Shown in pieces: positions 23,217 through 25,151 of a DNA stretch of 25,151 bases. This DNA is from Pseudomonadota bacterium (lineage in GTDB: Bacteria > CALINM01). A program made the translations under genes and the position numbers. Positions within the stretch are counted from its first letter, which is position 1. The number at the start of each line of letters is the position of its first letter. The notes below the pieces were generated by a model. The model was not told the origin of the DNA. It made no database searches and saw only the letters and a list, made by a program, of their open reading frames with translations. The stretch lies in assembly GCA_026415985.1 (NCBI GenBank), contig JAOAGA010000014.1, positions 1-25,151 of the forward strand, given 5' to 3'.

Positions 23217-25151
23217 CTAAAGTTTATTGCACCATTTTCTGCTCATAAAAATTGCTAAACCTACTATCAAAAACCCGATTCCTAATTTATCTGCATACTT
23301 AATCCCATAGACAACAGGCGTAAGCATAATCCTTGTCATGGTTCTCAAGACCTCATGTCTACTTATAAAATCAGCGATAGGTGGTGAGTTTCTGTAATAG
23401 AACTCAACAAAGGCCCTACCAGCAGAGTTTGTCAACAAAAACTTATCCCTAAACTCTCTGAGTACCATAACATTTGGATCTAAATAACTACCGTATGCTG
23501 CAGTAGCGATAAAACAGGCACTCTTTGAAGGTTGAACATTAACTGTGGTTCCGGTTGTTGTCCCTGTCCCACCACCTGTTGTCCCTGTCCCGCCACCTGT
23601 ACCTGTTCCGGCCTCTGTCCCATTTAATATACCCCTTCCCGTAAGATTAATAGTGTATGGAGAAAGGCCTTCCTTAAAAGATATTGTTACGGAAGATGTG
23701 TAAACTGTGCTTGCCACCGGGGAAAACCTGATCATAAAGTATAAATCTTCTCCCGGTTTAATAATTTGTGGAGTAAAAGTTGGGATTATAGTGCCTCCTC
23801 CTTGTGTGGCACTTGGTGAACTGCCAAATACCACCTCAAAGGGCGTTGTCGGTCCATCTCTGTTTACTATCTCAAGATCAAAAGTACCTGTGTTTGTTAT
23901 TTTGTATACTTTTGTAGCTGTGCTCCCTACTCTTACACCACTGAAATTTTCAAAGGCAGAGGCGGTTATAATATATTGATAGGGGTTACCATAAGAAGTT
24001 GCCTGCAAGTTAACCGTCTGAGCACCGTTCAAGGCGTCGGAATAAATTTTAAAATTGGCATTATAATTACCCTGCGTAGTTGAGCTGAAATTTACAAATA
24101 TATACTTTGAGGTATTAGGCATTATCTGAATCTTATTAGAAGAAGATGCGGGTTTGCCAACATAATCAATGCTAAACTTATTCCCTGGCTCTGTAATGCT
24201 TGAGATATTTAAAAAGGCATTACCAGTATTTGCTACAGTAATAACCTTGGTAATCTTTTTACCTGCCTGAATATTGCCAAAATCTATAGAAGGAGGAGTT
24301 AACAAGATATAAGGACCTGTTGCAGTGCCTTCTTCAACACCTGTTCCGGTAAATGTAATCTGTGCAGGGTTTAACGGTTCGTGTTCATAGAGGATTTTAA
24401 AGGAAGAAGTAAATGTCCCTTTCTGACTTGGGTTAAACCTTGCCTGTAAAACCAATGTTGAACCAGAGGGTAAGACATAGGGTGTTGATGGAGCATTTAA
24501 AACAGTAAAGGGACCAGTAGGATTATCAAAATTAAGAATCTTAACATCTATCTGACCGGTATTTTGAATTATAAAGCTTTTTGTCTCTGTTGAGTTGACA
24601 CCTATGGAGCTGAACGTAACTGACTGTGAGGCACCGGGTGCGGGAGATACATTAGGATTAGCAGAAATACCCTGCAACTGTATAGAAGGAGTCCCGTTTA
24701 CTGCATCGGAATATACTTTCAGACTATTAGAGAAGGAACCCGAAGTAGTGGGGTTAAACTTTATTGTTATGTTATAGGAACTGCCGGGGAGTAATGCTAC
24801 AGGAAAAGAGGGGGCAAAGACAAAGCTGAAGGCTCCGGAGGGACTGTCAATTCCGGTTACCGTTAATATTGAGTTACCCGTATTTTTAATTGATAGAGCC
24901 ATGGTTTTTGTAGACCCTGTTGCTATGGTTCCAAAATCAAGAGATGACGGATCAGGGATTAATGTTATTTTTGGTGCAGTACCAACACCTTTAAGATTAA
25001 TCGTGGAATTGCCACCATCTGTGGTTATGCTAAGAGTGCCAATATGATTAACATTGTCCTGCGGAGAAAATCTAAGGACTATGTCTTTATAATTTCCTTT
25101 TGTAATTGGAGCCGATACTGAACTGTATATACTAAACCCGTTACCATTGAG
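23217..25151 (-). CDS. Large surface protein with ASH/Hydin-type Ig-like repeats and CFI-box C-terminal domain (5' end cut)
   Basis: The frame is open from the window edge to the TAG at 23217, giving 644 visible residues; a Met at 24902 lies inside a repeat and is not the start. At least four full and one partial domain of about 95-115 residues recur, each with a DFGxIxxGxxxTxxxxxxNTG strand pair and a later RFxPxxxGxF motif, as in ASPM/SPD-2/Hydin ('choice-of-anchor') domains. A Gly/Thr linker (about 513-538) leads to [10 protein letters not shown] at about 546, the CFI-box C-terminal domain. A hydrophobic helix (about 621-637) and RKWCNKL complete the likely sorting and anchoring tail. The protein is probably exported and displayed on the surface. 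No binding partner can be named. Confidence 0.85.
   Translation of the reverse strand, partial: LNGNGFSIYSSVSAPITKGNYKDIVLRFSPQDNVNHIGTLSITTDGGNSTINLKGVGTAPKITLIPDPSSLDFGTIATGSTKTMALSIKNTGNSILTVTGIDSPSGAFSFVFAPSFPVALLPGSSYNITIKFNPTTSGSFSNSLKVYSDAVNGTPSIQLQGISANPNVSPAPGASQSVTFSSIGVNSTETKSFIIQNTGQIDVKILNFDNPTGPFTVLNAPSTPYVLPSGSTLVLQARFNPSQKGTFTSSFKILYEHEPLNPAQITFTGTGVEEGTATGPYILLTPPSIDFGNIQAGKKITKVITVANTGNAFLNISSITEPGNKFSIDYVGKPASSSNKIQIMPNTSKYIFVNFSSTTQGNYNANFKIYSDALNGAQTVNLQATSYGNPYQYIITASAFENFSGVRVGSTATKVYKITNTGTFDLEIVNRDGPTTPFEVVFGSSPSATQGGGTIIPTFTPQIIKPGEDLYFMIRFSPVASTVYTSSVTISFKEGLSPYTINLTGRGILNGTEAGTGTGGGTGTTGGGTGTTTGTTVNVQPSKSACFIATAAYGSYLDPNVMVLREFRDKFLLTNSAGRAFVEFYYRNSPPIADFISRHEVLRTMTRIMLTPVVYGIKYADKLGIGFLIVGLAIFMSRKWCNKL
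23556..23597. repeat. Two tandem 21-base units in the Gly/Thr linker
   Basis: TGTTGTCCCTGTCCCACCACC occurs at 23556-23576 and again at 23577-23597 with one A-to-G change. Each unit encodes seven linker residues (Gly/Thr), so changes in copy number would keep the reading frame and alter linker length only. Confidence 0.85.

Noticed and set aside
1-25151. Search by eye for CRISPR arrays, insertion sequences, attachment sites and phage genes.
   Set aside because: No regularly spaced repeats, transposase or integrase motifs, or phage structural genes were found.

Overview
The window is an AT-rich stretch of a bacterial chromosome, packed almost edge to edge with genes. It is most likely from a diderm (Gram-negative-type) bacterium: there are several lipoproteins with lipoboxes, an OmpA-type peptidoglycan-binding protein, a CsgG-family outer-membrane lipoprotein, a DNA polymerase III chi subunit and a DsbC-type N-terminal domain. 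CFI-box C-terminal sorting domains and LPP20/CsgG clusters recall deltaproteobacterial-type or uncultivated diderm lineages, but I cannot place the organism to phylum from sequence alone. No phage, insertion sequence or CRISPR array was seen. Almost everything is on the minus strand; the only plus-strand genes are a thioesterase and two tRNAs. No gene-free stretch exceeds 300 bases.

Left part (1-5398): a minus-strand housekeeping operon runs from a DUF3332 lipoprotein to 5-formyltetrahydrofolate cyclo-ligase, a phosphotransferase/P-loop kinase fusion and the 5' end of maf, which is cut by the window edge. Divergent from it is a hotdog acyl-CoA thioesterase, followed by tRNA-Gln(CTG) and tRNA-Glu(CTC) behind a good sigma-70-like promoter. 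They converge on a glutamine-dependent NAD synthetase.

Middle (5433-13509): seven tightly packed minus-strand genes form one likely operon, galU - hsp20 - lon - aminotransferase - dGTPase-like - radical SAM - holC, ending in a stem-loop terminator. Starts overlap the preceding stops or sit within a few bases of them, so translational coupling is likely. The mixture covers sugar-nucleotide synthesis, protein quality control, nucleotide metabolism and replication.

Envelope cluster (13656-19635): a promoter with a perfect TTGACA box precedes five exported-protein genes: a CsgG-domain lipoprotein with a FlgT-C-like tail, a lipoprotein with helical repeats and a C-terminal SLH-like segment, an LPP20-like protein with a Pro/Gln/Tyr-rich N-terminus, a long coiled-coil protein with an OmpA domain, and a protein with a FlgT-N-like domain. 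A strong terminator closes the cluster and another sits inside it. These families recall the outer-membrane ring around the Vibrio flagellar motor (FlgO/FlgP/FlgT/MotY) and the curli secretion channel, yet no flagellar or curli gene is present. This is the best candidate for an undescribed system.

Right part (19707-25151): a C-terminal processing protease (S41), a divergent polysaccharide deacetylase and a small protein resembling HslV/proteasome beta subunits, with a predicted N-terminal Ser nucleophile, form one operon. Upstream of it lie a small lipoprotein that looks like a lone DsbC dimerisation domain and a large surface protein of repeated Ig-like (ASH/Hydin-type) domains ending in a CFI-box/transmembrane sorting tail. 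The 5' end of that last gene is outside the window.
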